56,043 nt of DNA from Pseudomonas sp. (GTDB taxonomy: Bacteria; Pseudomonadota; Gammaproteobacteria; Pseudomonadales; Pseudomonadaceae): NCBI RefSeq assembly GCF_030696055.1, contig NZ_JAUYNP010000289.1, positions 1 to 56,043 on the forward strand, read 5' to 3'. The notes under the pieces are model-generated. The model saw only the letters and a list, made by a program, of their open reading frames with translations, was not told where the DNA came from and searched no databases. Shown here in pieces: positions 42,589 to 51,423 of the stretch. Position numbers and translations under genes: made by a program. The first letter of the stretch is position 1. Every line of letters begins with the position of its first letter.

Positions 42589-45378
42589 TTAGCGCACATT
42601 GATGCGCAGCGCCACCCCGCCGACTATCTTGCCGTTCTCCCGTTGCACCAGATCGAGGGTAAAGCTGCTGCCGGGTTTGGCCTGCGCCGGCACCGTCACG
42701 CGCAACCCCAGCCGCTGCGACTCCAGCGGCTGCAAGCGGATCGGCAGCTGCGCCTGTTTACCCTGGGCGAAGGCCAGCTCCAGAGCGCCGGGAAAAGCGG
42801 CGTTGAGCCGCTCCGGCGCCGTGCTGGTCAGCAGCTGATCGGTCGGCGGCAGGGCCGCCTGGGCATGGCAGGCGCAGTCCAGTTGCTCAGCCGTCACTGG
42901 CTGCGCCACGGCCGCTGTGGCGTCTGTCAATTCCGGCAACACCAGAGCATTGGCCTTGAGCTTGCTCGGCACAGCGCGTTTATCCAGCAGCAGGCTGGCC
43001 TGAACAGCCTCCCAGCCAGCAGGGCGCAGCAACTCGAACTGCATTGTGCGCGACAGCCGCGCCCGCAGGTTGACCGCCAGAAATGGCAGCACTATCCACC
43101 GATTCGGCGCCAGATCGACCACGCTGAGGTTCTTCTGCGCCAGGTTGTTCTGCTGCCACACATGGCGCCCGGCCTGCGGGTGGTCGAAGCGGCTGAATAC
43201 GGCCGCCAACAGGCAGGGATGGCTGCCCACTGGCGGTATCGCGCTACGCGGCAGGCGCGCCTTGACGATACGCGTCTCGCCCGGGCCCAGGTCGAAGTCC
43301 GCCGCCGCCGTGACCGCCGGGAGGAAGTCGGCCGGGTAGATGAACTGGCTGCCGGCGTACTGCTTGACGTTGAAGCTGACCAGCAGATGCCGTGCGGTGG
43401 CCGTGGCGCTGCGGTTGCGCACGCGGGCGTGGATCCAGTTGTCCTGGCCGAATTCGAGGTTCTGGTGCTCCAGGCCATCGTCGTCGCGGTTGCGAATCCA
43501 CAGGTCCGGTGAATCCCAGAAGCGCCCGGCCCAGTCGTTGGCGCCGGGGTCCGCGGCATCGTCGCGCAGCCACACGTCGGGCAACGGCGCCGGGTCGGCC
43601 AGGCCGTAGACGAAGCGGTGGAAGGCGTCCACACAGGTCGGGTTGCCGCCACGGGCCAGCAGAAAGCACTCCAGCTCCTCGGTCTTGATCGGGCGCGGGG
43701 TGCGCGCCAGGTAGAAGCTGCGCATCAGATCGCCCAATGGCGCGGCGCCGAGCAGCGCGGCCATGCCCTTCCAGAAACGTTCGCCGGCGCCGTAGGAGGA
43801 ACCGTGGGTGACCCGCACCCAGGGATTGCGCGGGCACAGCGCCAGGGCCGCCTCGGTGAAGTTGAACGGCAGCACGCCCGCCGCGCCGTTGTCGTGGTAG
43901 GTGGTCCAGGCCTCGTCGAACCAGGCGTCCGCCTGACTGGCCGGCTTCAGCCCACGCGCCCACCAGCTGTGGAAGGTCTCGTGGCGCAGCGGCCCGGTGC
44001 CGCTGGTGGTGCCGCCCTCGTACTCCATGCCGCCCTGGTGGATAAAGGCGGTGAAGCGGTTGCCGTGGATATAGCGGCCGGAACTGTTTTCGTTGTCGGC
44101 GAGGAAACCGGCGATGGCATTGGCCTGGTTGACCAGATTGGCGGCGTTGCTGGTCAGCTTCCAGGTGGTGATCGCCACATTGCTGCCGGACACCGGCAGC
44201 ACGCTGTTGACCGTCGTGCTCTGCAAACTGTCCGTGGCGCGCAGTTCCAGCAGCGGCGACAGCGCGCTGAAGCGCGCCGGAAAATCAATGCGCCAGTGGT
44301 TGCTACCCAGCACGCTGATGCTGCCATTGCTGATCGGCGTATGCGCCACGGCGGTGCCCGTCAGTTGCAGCTGCAGGCTCAGCTCGAACTGATCAAAGAT
44401 CAGGTTGGCCGGTACGAAAGCCTCCAGGTAGCGCCCGGCACCCAGGTCGGTGAAGCCGAAATTGAAGGCCAGCCGCGGCCCCGCGCTCCAGACGATCTGC
44501 GGCAGGTAGGAGCCGGCCATGGAGGCCTGCGGCACGCCGACCGAGTAGGTCAGGCGCAGGCTGTGGCTGCTGCCGGCGTCCAGCACCCGGTTGAGCACCC
44601 GCAGGTTGGCGTTGGCGCCGCCACCGAAGTCGTGGCTGGCGACATCGGCCACGGTCAGCGCCGCGCCATCCAGCCAGACGCCGGTCACCGTCTGGCGCAG
44701 GTCGAAGATCGGGCAGCCGGCATGTTGGCCGAGGCGAAATTCCAGGCTGGCGTCGCCGCTGATCTGCTGCGTGGCGGCGTCGAACAGCAGGCTGGCGTCG
44801 ATCCGCACTATATCCATGGGCACCGCCCACAGGCCATCGACCAGCTTGGGCGGCGGCGCCAGCGCCAGGCTGCCATTCGGCGTGGCCAATGGCGGCAGGC
44901 TCGCCAGCAGCCCAGCCAGGCCGCTCACGCATTCGCCGTCGCTTGCCAGGCAGGCGCCGGCATTGCGCTTGAGAATGGCGCGCCAGTCATAGCCGCGCGC
45001 CGCCTGCACATGGGCCAGGGTTTCAGTGACGAAGATCGCCCGTTCGCTGGCGGCGCCGTGCTGCGCCTTGCTCAGCGCCAGGTCGAAGATCGGTTGCGCC
45101 GGCTTGCCGAGATTGCCCGGCACCTCGCTGGACAGGCAGATCAACGCCGGCTCGATATAGCGCGCCAGGTGCAGCGGCGCGAGTAGCGCCAGCACATCGG
45201 CCAGGGTCGTGGCGGCCGTCTGGTTGGACAGCAGGCCCAGGCGATAACCGCGGGCCTTGAGCACCTGCAGGCAGTCCAGGCAGTCGGCGTAGCGCAAGCG
45301 CACGCCACCCGGGCCGGTAAAAATCAGGGTGTCGCCCAGATCGAAGAAGACCGTGGTGGGAACAATTGAGCCAGGCAT
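42589..45378 (-). CDS. HAD-like domain fused to M1-type metallopeptidase
   Basis: The 929-residue protein has an excellent ribosome-binding site (AAGGAGG, 4 nt before ATG 45378). Residues ~5-165 are a HAD-like domain: motif I FFDLGDTL (Asp13), Ser51 in SNQT, GKP (Lys92); the expected acidic motif IV reads FVTET, so activity is doubtful. From ~175 a beta-rich domain leads to a gluzincin core. It has GGMEY (449-453), like the M1 GAMEN motif, then HETFH (466-470) and the Glu in WFDEAW (489), giving HEXXH-X18-E as in M1 enzymes. The C-terminal 350 residues are beta-sandwich-like. No signal peptide is seen. It is the last gene of a leftward cassette with a metzincin. Confidence 0.8.
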   Translation of the reverse strand: MPGSIVPTTVFFDLGDTLIFTGPGGVRLRYADCLDCLQVLKARGYRLGLLSNQTAATTLADVLALLAPLHLARYIEPALICLSSEVPGNLGKPAQPIFDLALSKAQHGAASERAIFVTETLAHVQAARGYDWRAILKRNAGACLASDGECVSGLAGLLASLPPLATPNGSLALAPPPKLVDGLWAVPMDIVRIDASLLFDAATQQISGDASLEFRLGQHAGCPIFDLRQTVTGVWLDGAALTVADVASHDFGGGANANLRVLNRVLDAGSSHSLRLTYSVGVPQASMAGSYLPQIVWSAGPRLAFNFGFTDLGAGRYLEAFVPANLIFDQFELSLQLQLTGTAVAHTPISNGSISVLGSNHWRIDFPARFSALSPLLELRATDSLQSTTVNSVLPVSGSNVAITTWKLTSNAANLVNQANAIAGFLADNENSSGRYIHGNRFTAFIHQGGMEYEGGTTSGTGPLRHETFHSWWARGLKPASQADAWFDEAWTTYHDNGAAGVLPFNFTEAALALCPRNPWVRVTHGSSYGAGERFWKGMAALLGAAPLGDLMRSFYLARTPRPIKTEELECFLLARGGNPTCVDAFHRFVYGLADPAPLPDVWLRDDAADPGANDWAGRFWDSPDLWIRNRDDDGLEHQNLEFGQDNWIHARVRNRSATATARHLLVSFNVKQYAGSQFIYPADFLPAVTAAADFDLGPGETRIVKARLPRSAIPPVGSHPCLLAAVFSRFDHPQAGRHVWQQNNLAQKNLSVVDLAPNRWIVLPFLAVNLRARLSRTMQFELLRPAGWEAVQASLLLDKRAVPSKLKANALVLPELTDATAAVAQPVTAEQLDCACHAQAALPPTDQLLTSTAPERLNAAFPGALELAFAQGKQAQLPIRLQPLESQRLGLRVTVPAQAKPGSSFTLDLVQRENGKIVGGVALRINVR

Positions 45379-45627
45379 GTTGCCTCCTTGCAGGCGCCGA
45401 AAAGGCCAGACCCCGCCAGCTGTCGCGCGCGTGCACGGCTCGCTCGGGTAAGCCTGCGGGAGCGAGAGCTGCAATCCGCGTCTGGCGCGCTAGTAGCCAG
45501 CCAGGACATAAGGTTAAAAACACTGCGGACGACGCTCGGCGGGCCGCCTAGTGGGCAATGTCTAGGCCACAGGCATAGCGCGGAGCCCGCAGTGCTGTGC
45601 AACGGTAAAGGTGGTCAGCGAGGTCGC

Positions 45628-45927
45628 TCAGGCATCACGGCGATAGCTGAAGCGACATCCCGCGGGGTCGGTGAACGTCAGGGTGTCGCCGCTGAGGCTG
45701 TAGGCATAGGTGACGACTTCGTCATTGGCGGTGGACAGGGCCAGCTGCCCGGGTGCTTGCAGCGCCCAGGTGCCTTGGTCCCACCAGGTGAAAGCGCCGG
45801 GCGGCTCGGTGCCGCCGACGTACAGGCCATGGGTTTCGAAACGCAGGTGCGCGGCATAGCCCGCCGCGCATTGTTCCTGACCGTTCTTGTGCCAATTGCC
45901 CGGCAGTTGCGCATCATGCAGTGTCAT
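45628..45927 (-). CDS. Small beta-rich protein, possible protease partner
   Basis: The 99-residue protein has no signal peptide. Alternating strands (HLRFETHGLYVGG, AFTWWDQGTW, QLALSTANDEVVTYAYSLSG, TLTFTD) suggest a lipocalin-like barrel; two Cys (EQCAAG, GCRFSY) could bridge. The start is 45927 (GGAG 12 nt upstream). It lies between two metalloprotease genes on the same strand, the position where small inhibitors of serralysin-type proteases are found. An inhibitor or chaperone role is inference from context only. Confidence 0.65.
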   Translation of the reverse strand: MTLHDAQLPGNWHKNGQEQCAAGYAAHLRFETHGLYVGGTEPPGAFTWWDQGTWALQAPGQLALSTANDEVVTYAYSLSGDTLTFTDPAGCRFSYRRDA

Positions 45928-45959
45928 CCTGACTCTCCTTGGCAGAGTGGCTGCGGAGC

Positions 45960-45982
45960 GCGCGGGGCTATCTGCCCCGCGC
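45960..45982. terminator. Perfect hairpin inside the protease cassette
   Basis: GCGCGGGGC and GCCCCGCGC form a 9-bp stem with a 5-nt loop between the metzincin and small-protein genes. No T-run follows on the minus strand, so partial termination or mRNA processing is as likely as full termination. Confidence 0.5.
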
Positions 45983-46001
45983 ATTCCGTTACAGCTACTG
46001 C

Positions 46002-48125
46002 CTACTTGGCGCTGGTCAGGCGAGAGGGCTTGGCCTTGGCCTTGTTCACCTTAGGCAGGCTACCGCCGGCATCGCCGATCAACCGCTCGAGCTTGCTGTG
46101 CTCACTGCTGCTCATCACAGTGTCGTAATCGAGCAGTGCCGTAGCCGCCTTGGCGTCTGGCTTGCGCTTCATAAAGCGGCTGGCCAGGCGCTTGGTCTCG
46201 ATCGCGGCGAAGTGCGGTTTGAGCACCGGTGAGTCCAGCGCAGCCTGGATCGCGGCTATGCCATCGGTCAGGTGATCCCCGCCGATGGCCAGCACCAGGT
46301 GCGCATCCGGAGTGGAGAGCACCCTGTGCGCGGCTTCCGCGTGGCTGGCATCGACGGCGGCGGTGACCATCACGCTGGTGCGACCATCGAGATGGGCGAC
46401 CATGCCCTCAATTTCCCAATGCACCTCGACCCGCACCTCGTGGATGCCCGATACGCCGAACAGCGCACCTTCGGCACCGCGCATCAGGGTCATCGACTCC
46501 TCGATCTGCGCGCCCGGTTCGAGCACCTTGAACGGCGAGTCTTCGATGCAGTGGATGATGGTGCGGAAGCTGCGCACGGTGCCCGCCGGGTCGCTCACGC
46601 TGCCGCTGACACATTCGCTCTTCAGGCTCAGGCTGGCCGGCACCAGCAACGGCTGTTCACCGTTGTTGCGCAGGGTGACGCCGATCCGCACCGGTGCGCC
46701 CAACGGCAGTTCGCCGAGCAGCGGGGTGACCTCCAGAGCCAGGCCGAGCACTTCCGCTTCCAGGTCGGTCGGGGCGATGTTCGGGACGGCGTTGGAGGCA
46801 CCGCCGAAGGCCACCGAACCCGGACGTACGAAGGGGTCTGGATAGTGGCGCAGCTGCTTGAGGTTATCCGGGTGGAAGGACCACTGGATATTGCTCGGGA
46901 ACGGCGTGGCTGGCGTGGCGCCGGCGGCGATCACGTCGCTGGTGCACATAAAGCCGAAGTCCGCCGAGTTGTGGTACAGGCCCAGGGCATGCCCCAGCTC
47001 GTGCACCGCGGTGCGGAAATACGGCGCCGCCGCCGTGCCGAAGCGCTGTCCGCTGACCGTGCCCCAGCCGGGGTCGATGATCCAGTGCGAGGAGATGCCG
47101 ACGCCCTCGCGCGGCACGTTGTTGGAGTCCGTGCCACCGTTGTCGTACATGATCCCGCGCGGCGTCGAGTCGATATTCTTCACCGCCAGTATGTGATAAC
47201 GCCACTCGCTGTCGAGGTTGACCACCGCGCGCCGGGCCAGCATGGCCGCGTGCATTTCCGCGTTGGACCAGGAGTTGCCGCTCGGTTCGGCGACATTGGT
47301 GTCGCTGAGGTGCACCGTGGTTTGCCAGCCCACCGCATCCATCAGGCTGGTCCAGGTATGGCCGACACCACTGTTGGTGGGCCGCTCGGAGCCGTTGACC
47401 GTGTCGATCTCCACCGTGCAGCGGCGCAGGTAGGTGGATAGCCAGCCCATGCTCAGGCGCCCGACCACCACATTGGCGGCGTTTTTCACATCGCCTTCGG
47501 CATAGTTCGATGGCGACGGATAGCCCGCCGGCCCGGCCATGCGCACCATCTGCGCGGTCAGCGTGTTGTCCAGCACCCAGCTGTTGAGCGCCGTGAAGCG
47601 GTACAGCTGAAAGCCCAGACTGAAACTGCTGCCCAGGTAGAAATACTCCGGCAACGAGGTGACCCGCACGTAGTAGCGATAGCGCGAACGCGACAGGATC
47701 GGGATGCCCGCCGCCGGGCTCGGTCCCGCCAGCAGGATGGGCTTCAACGCCAGGTTGCGGCTGGCGCCGAGTTTGCTCTGCAGCAGCGGGAAGGGCGAAA
47801 CGACGGGTATGGGTAGGAAAATCACCGGGCGCTGGTAGAGGTCACCACTGGCCGTGCGCCCTTCGCTGTGCGACTCGACCCGTAGCGTGCCGTCATAAGA
47901 CACCAACGGCGCGCCACTGGGCTTGTAGTTGAGCAGCCAACAACCGGCGCGCAAGCTGCGCAGCTGCGGGAAGACAAACCTCCCGGGCTGCAACTGCAGG
48001 TCGGGGTTGAATGTCGCGTTGGCGCTGTTGAGGGTGGCGCTACCGATGCCGGGTCCATCTTCCACAGCGGGCGGGAGCAGGTCGGGCATGGGGGGGATTT
48101 TCGAACTTTCAGGCAGGTGAGACAT
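46002..48125 (-). CDS. Metzincin-type metalloprotease
   Basis: The 707-residue protein has the zinc signature HELGHALGLYH (His375, Glu376, His379, Gly382, His385: HEXXHXXGXXH) and a likely Met-turn FGFMC (Met393). The first 360 residues are beta-rich, and those after ~450 resemble an Ig-like or CARDB-like domain (EVTPLLGELPLGAPVRIGVT) with a basic tail. It has neither a signal peptide nor RTX repeats, so its route to a substrate is unclear. AGGAG lies 9 nt before the ATG. It is the first gene of a leftward set with the small beta-rich protein and the HAD-M1 fusion. Subfamily assignment (matrixin/pappalysin-like) is open. Confidence 0.82.
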   Translation of the reverse strand: MSHLPESSKIPPMPDLLPPAVEDGPGIGSATLNSANATFNPDLQLQPGRFVFPQLRSLRAGCWLLNYKPSGAPLVSYDGTLRVESHSEGRTASGDLYQRPVIFLPIPVVSPFPLLQSKLGASRNLALKPILLAGPSPAAGIPILSRSRYRYYVRVTSLPEYFYLGSSFSLGFQLYRFTALNSWVLDNTLTAQMVRMAGPAGYPSPSNYAEGDVKNAANVVVGRLSMGWLSTYLRRCTVEIDTVNGSERPTNSGVGHTWTSLMDAVGWQTTVHLSDTNVAEPSGNSWSNAEMHAAMLARRAVVNLDSEWRYHILAVKNIDSTPRGIMYDNGGTDSNNVPREGVGISSHWIIDPGWGTVSGQRFGTAAAPYFRTAVHELGHALGLYHNSADFGFMCTSDVIAAGATPATPFPSNIQWSFHPDNLKQLRHYPDPFVRPGSVAFGGASNAVPNIAPTDLEAEVLGLALEVTPLLGELPLGAPVRIGVTLRNNGEQPLLVPASLSLKSECVSGSVSDPAGTVRSFRTIIHCIEDSPFKVLEPGAQIEESMTLMRGAEGALFGVSGIHEVRVEVHWEIEGMVAHLDGRTSVMVTAAVDASHAEAAHRVLSTPDAHLVLAIGGDHLTDGIAAIQAALDSPVLKPHFAAIETKRLASRFMKRKPDAKAATALLDYDTVMSSSEHSKLERLIGDAGGSLPKVNKAKAKPSRLTSAK

Positions 48126-48609
48126 TGCTGAACACTCCTATTCAACAAGGGGCGCACCCTGCCCGTAAAACTTCTCACTGCGCGAGCTACTGCACTGCTG
48201 CGGTACGTCGCCCTTGGATTGTTATCCATGTGGTTAAGCTCATGCGCACAGCGAGCTGCGCATGAGGAAAAAGAGTATGGAGCGCAATTTCGCATAGAGC
48301 GTGCCGTCCATCCGACAAACCAGGCGGCAAGACGAACGGGTGCTGGCGTTTGGCTATAAGGGCTTGCCCGCCGCACCGGCGTTCAACCGGTCTGGGCTCC
48401 ATGCCGGGCGCAACGAGATAAGGGCTCAACCAGTCGGTGATAGCGAGGCCAGTGTGGCGCGCAACAGTGGGCGGGCCACGGCTTATATCCGGGTGAAACA
48501 GTGGCTAGTATTCTGCGGGCTAGAATGGGCATTGAGGCATTTTCGCGAGTGCCGTTGTCTACCGTCCGCCTGAAGGATATCCCGGCTCGTGAAATGGATA
48601 AGAGAAAGC
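48126..48609. other. Intergenic region between divergent protease and CAP genes
   Basis: These 484 nt hold the divergent 5' regions. Several short open frames exist, but none has a ribosome-binding site or resemblance. AGGAG near 48135 belongs to the metzincin gene. No repeat element is recognised. Confidence 0.5.
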
Positions 48610-49500
48610 ATGAAAGCAGCCCGCGTTGCCTTGGTTAAACCCACCCAGCCACAAGGCCGCAGCCGTCTGGCTGCATGGACGTTGCTGCTGGCTGGCATGG
48701 CCGTTGCCGGTACGGCGCAAGCCGACGACAGCAGCGCGCTGACCAGCCTGATCAACGACTATCGCCTGGCCCCGGCCAGTTGTGAGGGACAGACCTCCGA
48801 GGAGTTGCCGCCGCTCGCGGCTGACCCGCGGCTGGTGCTGCCGGTCGGTAGGGCGGGGGATTTGCAGCAGGCGCTGAGTGCGGTGGGCTATCCCATGGTC
48901 AATGTGCAGGCGATCAGCCTGTCCGGTCCGCGCGATGCCTTGGCGGCGCTGAAGGTGCTGCGGGAGAGTTTCTGCAAGGTCGTGCTGGACCCGCAGTTCG
49001 TCGATATTGGCGTGAATCGGCAGGACCGTGAGTGGCGCATCGTGCTGGCGCGGCCGTTGCTGGCCGGCCGCCTGGGCGACTGGCAGGCGGAAGGGCAGAA
49101 GCTGCTGGAACAGGTCAATGCCATGCGTGGGCAAGCGCGCCAGTGCGGCACTCAATCTTTCGCCGCGGCAGCGCCACTGGCGTGGAATGTCACGCTGGGC
49201 ACGACCGCCGAAACCCACAGCCGGGCCATGGCCAACGGCAACTTCTTTGCCCACCAGGACCGTGACGGCCGCACCCCCGGCGACCGGGCGGAACTGGCCG
49301 GCTACAGCGGCCAGCGGATCGGCGAAAACATCGCCGCCGGGCTGGATACGGCAAGTAAGGTGCTCGACGGCTGGCTGGCCAGCCCTGGCCATTGCGCCAA
49401 CCTGATGAACCCGCAGTTCAGTGAGCTGGGCGCGGCCTATGCGACGGACCCCAAGAGCGATGCGGGGATTTACTGGACGGCCGTGTTCGGCGCGCCTTAA
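48610..49500 (+). CDS. Exported CAP-domain (SCP/PR1-like) protein
   Basis: The protein has 296 residues from 48610, chosen for AGAGAAAGC; an ATG at 48589 adds seven residues. The signal peptide ends near GTAQA. The C-terminal half is a CAP domain with AETHSRAMANGNFFAHQDRD, RIGENIAAG and SPGHCANLMNPQFSELGAAY, including the His-Glu-His-type pocket residues. The N-terminal half (DSSALTSLINDYRLAPASCE) starts like a second, degenerate CAP domain. Bacterial CAP proteins are exported and mostly uncharacterised. It may be functionally linked to the divergent protease cassette, but this is not shown. Confidence 0.8.
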   Translation: MKAARVALVKPTQPQGRSRLAAWTLLLAGMAVAGTAQADDSSALTSLINDYRLAPASCEGQTSEELPPLAADPRLVLPVGRAGDLQQALSAVGYPMVNVQAISLSGPRDALAALKVLRESFCKVVLDPQFVDIGVNRQDREWRIVLARPLLAGRLGDWQAEGQKLLEQVNAMRGQARQCGTQSFAAAAPLAWNVTLGTTAETHSRAMANGNFFAHQDRDGRTPGDRAELAGYSGQRIGENIAAGLDTASKVLDGWLASPGHCANLMNPQFSELGAAYATDPKSDAGIYWTAVFGAP

Positions 49501-49634
49501 GCGGCTTTATGCGGGCTGGACACAAAAAGCCCCTCTGCCGCGTAGGTGGAACCAATCAAGCGCGACAGCCCAGTGATAAATGAGCAGATCTTATGGGTGG
49601 CTGAAGATAAATCCCTCACCATTTTTGCAAGTGA

Positions 49635-50000
49635 CTAATGTTGCAACCAGGCTTCGGCTTCCGCTTCCTGGCTCAGATCGAATGACTTGATCTGCAGACC
49701 CGGAATCAGCGCGCCCTCGACCTCGCTGGTTTTTCTCACCCATCCTTTGCCGGCAACGACTGCCATGCGGTCGAAGTGGCGAGCAACCCTGAACAGTTGC
49801 GGGATGTGCGACAACTCGACGGCTATTGCGCCCAGCGTAGGGAGCGAGAAATCGCCGACTCGATAAAGCATTCGGCCATGCTCGATGCCTTCGGATTTTA
49901 GGCGCAGCTCATCAATCGCGATTTTCATGCCATTGCTGTCGAGTTTTCCGGCAAATTCTACGTCGACGCGGTTCTCGCCGTTTCGCATTACTTGGAACAT
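49635..50000 (-). CDS. STAS/SpoIIAA-like protein
   Basis: The 121-residue cytosolic protein resembles the SpoIIAA-like family (PF11964 type). It has VDVEFAGKLDSNGMKIAIDE near the start and HFDRMAVVAGKGWVRKTSEV in the second half. These are usually single-domain proteins of unknown role, related in fold to STAS domains and possibly lipid-binding. The ATG is preceded by GGAGG. It is monocistronic. Confidence 0.72.
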   Translation of the reverse strand: MFQVMRNGENRVDVEFAGKLDSNGMKIAIDELRLKSEGIEHGRMLYRVGDFSLPTLGAIAVELSHIPQLFRVARHFDRMAVVAGKGWVRKTSEVEGALIPGLQIKSFDLSQEAEAEAWLQH

Positions 50001-50229
50001 AACGACTCCTCCACAGGGGGATGTAATTTCTACGATACGCCGCTTGCTAGCGGACGTTAACTGAAAAAACGGCTTTCTGGCCTATTGGTCAAGGATTCCA
50101 TTCGGCCTCCTGATGCGGCGTTTGCCACGGCGGGCTTGCGCCGTTATCCAGCCCAGTGGTTTGTGCAGGGCGACGAGGTTGCCCTCGGGCTTTAAACTGC
50201 AAGCCTGTCTCTATGCTGCTGAGCGCGCC

Positions 50230-50727
50230 ATGCCAATCCAGTTAGTTTCCGCCACCCCCGAGCAGTTGCCGCTGATTCGCAACCTTTATCAGTTCTATGC
50301 CTACGAGTCGTCGGACTGGGAGCAGGAAGATGTCGAGCTCGACGGGCGTTTCTATGTGCACGAGCCGTATCTGGCGTTGTACTGGCAGCGCCCGGACTGG
50401 AGTGCGCAGCTGATTCTGGTGGAGGGCTTTATCGCGGGTTTCCTGTTGATCGAGCGCAGCGAAATCCCAGGGGTGGATGCGCTGGAGTTCGCCGATCTGT
50501 TTATTCTCAAGAAGTACCGCCGGCAGGGTATCGGTCGGGCGCTGGTCGAGCAGGTGATCCTCGCCAGCCAGCAGCCCTGGGTGGTTAGCCTGTACCCGCA
50601 GGACCCGCTGGCCGCGCCGTTCTGGCAGGCGATGTTGAGCGAGTTGCCGTTTCGCTCGGTGCAGCAGTTGGCGGATGCCGACGAGCCGGAGTTGCTGACG
50701 TACCTGATCAACCCGCGGCCGCACTGA
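50230..50727 (+). CDS. GNAT-family acetyltransferase
   Basis: The 165-residue protein has DLFILKKYRRQGIGRALVEQ, the acetyl-CoA-binding motif A, with a preceding beta strand and the C-terminal VVSLYPQDPLAAPFW. The substrate is unknown. The start at 50230 is set where the conserved fold begins (MPIQLVSATPEQLPLI); the 117-nt extension upstream has no likeness. It stands alone. Confidence 0.8.
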   Translation: MPIQLVSATPEQLPLIRNLYQFYAYESSDWEQEDVELDGRFYVHEPYLALYWQRPDWSAQLILVEGFIAGFLLIERSEIPGVDALEFADLFILKKYRRQGIGRALVEQVILASQQPWVVSLYPQDPLAAPFWQAMLSELPFRSVQQLADADEPELLTYLINPRPH

Positions 50728-50921
50728 GGCGGGCCGCAAGGCTTGTGCTTGAGTGCGATTTCCAGCCTGGCAATTGGCTTGCCTGATCTATGGGTTGCGC
50801 CTTTACGGCGCGCGCTACAAGGCTACGAGCTGCGTCGGCGGGGCAGGCTGGTCGAAGGGTGTGTGCATCGCCCCCGGCGGCAATAGTCGTTGCGTTCCAC
50901 CGGGGCGATGCAGCTGTCGCG

Positions 50922-51194
50922 TTACTCGGCGGTCGTCGGGTCAATGATGGCTTTGACCGCCGATACCCGGTCTACCGGGAAACCGCCGCGCTCAGCGTGC
51001 TCGCGCACCAGCTGTTCATTGTCGGCGATGTAGACGCAGTACACCTTGTCGTCCGTGACATAGCTGTGTTGCCACTGCACCTTCGGAGCCATAGTGCTCA
51101 ACACCGAGCAGGACTTCTGGGAGATGGCGTGCAGTTCGGCGGCACTGAGTTTTCCTGCGCCGGGGATGTTGCGTTCGATCACATATTTAGGCAT
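50922..51194 (-). CDS. DUF4242 family small protein
   Basis: The 90-residue protein has MPKYVIERNIPGAGKLSAAE, then VQWQHSYVTDDKVYCVYIAD and AERGGFPVDRVSAVKAIIDP. This is the DUF4242 (nickel-binding-like ferredoxin-fold) pattern; the conserved Glu, His and Cys are seen. Function is unknown. GGAG precedes the ATG at 51194. It is monocistronic. Confidence 0.8.
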   Translation of the reverse strand: MPKYVIERNIPGAGKLSAAELHAISQKSCSVLSTMAPKVQWQHSYVTDDKVYCVYIADNEQLVREHAERGGFPVDRVSAVKAIIDPTTAE

Positions 51195-51423
51195 GGCAAG
51201 AACTCCGTAAAGACTCTGGATGATCCGCATTGCCCGCAACAGTCTAGCAGTCGACCACTCTGGGGATGATGCAGGCTGCCGCCGTTGATCGCGTGGGCTT
51301 TTGGTTGGGTGAAGTGCCTCGGGTGGGATTAATCAGCGGCCGCATCGAGCAGGGCAGTTGCGTAGGATGGGTTCGGATATGATGCGCCACCCCCAAAAAC
51401 CGATTGAAAATCATCAGGTCACT

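Noticed and set aside
43618..45186. 522-codon frame antisense to the HAD-M1 gene
   Set aside because: The minus-strand protein has a strong ribosome-binding site and two recognisable domains; this frame has none.
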